From positions 62,487 through 126,486 of the forward strand of contig NZ_MAQW01000031.1 of assembly GCF_001682855.1 (NCBI RefSeq): DNA of 64,000 nt. The letters run 5' to 3'. A program made the position numbers and the translations under genes. A model generated the notes under the pieces. It saw only the letters and a program-made list of their open reading frames with translations, was not told the origin of the DNA and did no database searches. Positions 63,366 through 64,000 of this stretch are shown piece after piece; position 1 is the stretch's first letter, and each line of letters starts with the position of its first letter. This DNA is from Bacillus sp. FJAT-27264 (lineage in GTDB: Bacteria > Bacillota > Bacilli > Paenibacillales > Paenibacillaceae).

Positions 63366-63643
63366 ATCATCTATCTATTTATTTTACCCGCCAATACGTT
63401 TATCCTAACACTTCTTGTGAACTTTCTCTGTCTATCGCTTATGAAACACAGGCGAGAGATAGGAAGGACTAGACCGATCTTGGCGTTAAGAGATTTATCA
63501 TGCAGACCCGTCCTAAAGCGATTGATGTGCTGGAGTCTGTTTTACCGGGATTACTTTATAGAGGCCAATTGGCCCTTCTATATCGCATATACAGCAAGTA
63601 AGGATTGGTTTCGGTTTACCATACGAATGAGGAGGGTTCACTT

Positions 63644-64000
63644 ATGAAACTGGTACTTTTATCAGGCGGTTCAGGTAAGAGGCTCTGGCCATTGTCTAAT
63701 GATTCACGTTCGAAGCAATTTCTGAAGGTACTGGAAAGCCCGCAGGGTGAGCCGGAATCGATGGTGCAGCGGGTGTGGAGACAGCTCGAAGAGACTGGAC
63801 TTGCAGATTCATCTTATTTGGCTACAGGCCGTGGACAGGTAGAAATGATCCAGAGCCAATTGGGAGGCCATGTGCCGATTATTGTTGAGCCGGAGCGCCG
63901 CGATACCTTCCCGGCTATTGCGCTGACGGCGGCTTATTTATATACCGTGGCGGGGGTATCGCCTGCCGAGACGGTGGCTATTTTGCCAGTGGACCCTTAT
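63644..64000 (+). CDS. manC: Mannose-1-phosphate guanylyltransferase (3' end cut by window)
   Basis: The first 119 residues are present, frame open to the window end. GAGGAGGG precedes ATG 63644. LLSGGSGKRLWPLSNDSRSKQFL is the GDP-mannose pyrophosphorylase signature, followed by PIIVEPERRDTFPAIALTAAYL and ILPVDPY. It makes GDP-mannose for the exopolysaccharide. Separated from the rest of the cluster by the repeat-filled gap, so it may have its own promoter. Confidence 0.93.
   Translation, partial: MKLVLLSGGSGKRLWPLSNDSRSKQFLKVLESPQGEPESMVQRVWRQLEETGLADSSYLATGRGQVEMIQSQLGGHVPIIVEPERRDTFPAIALTAAYLYTVAGVSPAETVAILPVDPY

Noticed and set aside
63500..63601. 33-residue open frame just before manC
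   Set aside because: No convincing ribosome site and too short to support by sequence alone.
63258..63647. 129-residue open frame running through the 38-base repeats towards manC
   Set aside because: Starts within repeats, has no ribosome site and overlaps the manC start.

Overview
The window reads as a chromosomal segment of a Paenibacillus-like, spore-forming Gram-positive bacterium. This rests on the gene complement: S-layer-homology (SLH) surface proteins, a qoxABCD quinol oxidase with a lipoprotein subunit II, manganese pyrophosphatase PpaC, leucine dehydrogenase, TagO, a sigma-D type promoter, Spo0A-type boxes, AGGAGG ribosome sites and many U-tailed terminators. No rRNA, tRNA, insertion sequence, integrase or CRISPR array is visible. 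Both ends cut genes.

Layout. 1-8728: a surface/transport module. It holds a large SLH protein that combines alpha/alpha-barrel repeats with transcobalamin-like beta domains (DUF4430 type), a lipoprotein carrying the same beta domain, and a complete ECF transporter (T component, fused double ATPase, S component). The architecture recalls animal intrinsic factor/transcobalamin, so corrinoid capture is a reasonable but unproven role. 8783-10582: chemotaxis receptor behind a sigma-D promoter. 10793-14667 (minus): qoxABCD with possible Fnr- and Rex-type sites upstream. 15156-33217: housekeeping and transport genes (polysaccharide deacetylase, polar amino acid ABC transporter, YtrB-like ABC exporter, Mug glycosylase, TagO, HAD nucleotidase, AAC(3)-like acetyltransferase, PpaC, Rrf2 regulator plus nitroreductase with paired palindromes, leucine dehydrogenase, SLH-GH18 glycosidase, cyclophilin lipoprotein, MFS exporter).

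33310-47076: the most unusual stretch. Two tandem paralogous membrane histidine kinases of KinB/7TMR-DISM type (the first with a 0A box at its promoter) converge on a minus-strand cassette of a class I isoprenoid-type enzyme and a 79-residue peptide with an NHLP-type leader and a C-terminal tryptophan. This is reminiscent of ComQ/ComX. A NarL-type kinase/regulator pair of the ComP/ComA superfamily lies 5 kb further on. Between them are a small protein, a Gfo/Idh/MocA oxidoreductase, a GH20 hexosaminidase with a divergent AraC regulator, and a 56-residue cysteine protein.

47375-64000: a Wzx/Wzy-type exopolysaccharide operon (Wzz-like and BY-kinase-like proteins, GalU, initiating sugar transferase, five further GT2/GT4 glycosyltransferases, a TagA/WecG family transferase, two O-antigen-ligase/Wzy-like proteins, flippase, UDP-glucose dehydrogenase, then ManC cut by the window edge). 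UDP-glucuronate and GDP-mannose supply implies an acidic, mannose-containing polymer. Between the UDP-glucose dehydrogenase gene and manC lies about 1.5 kb without genes, packed with three unrelated families of tandem or inverted repeats.
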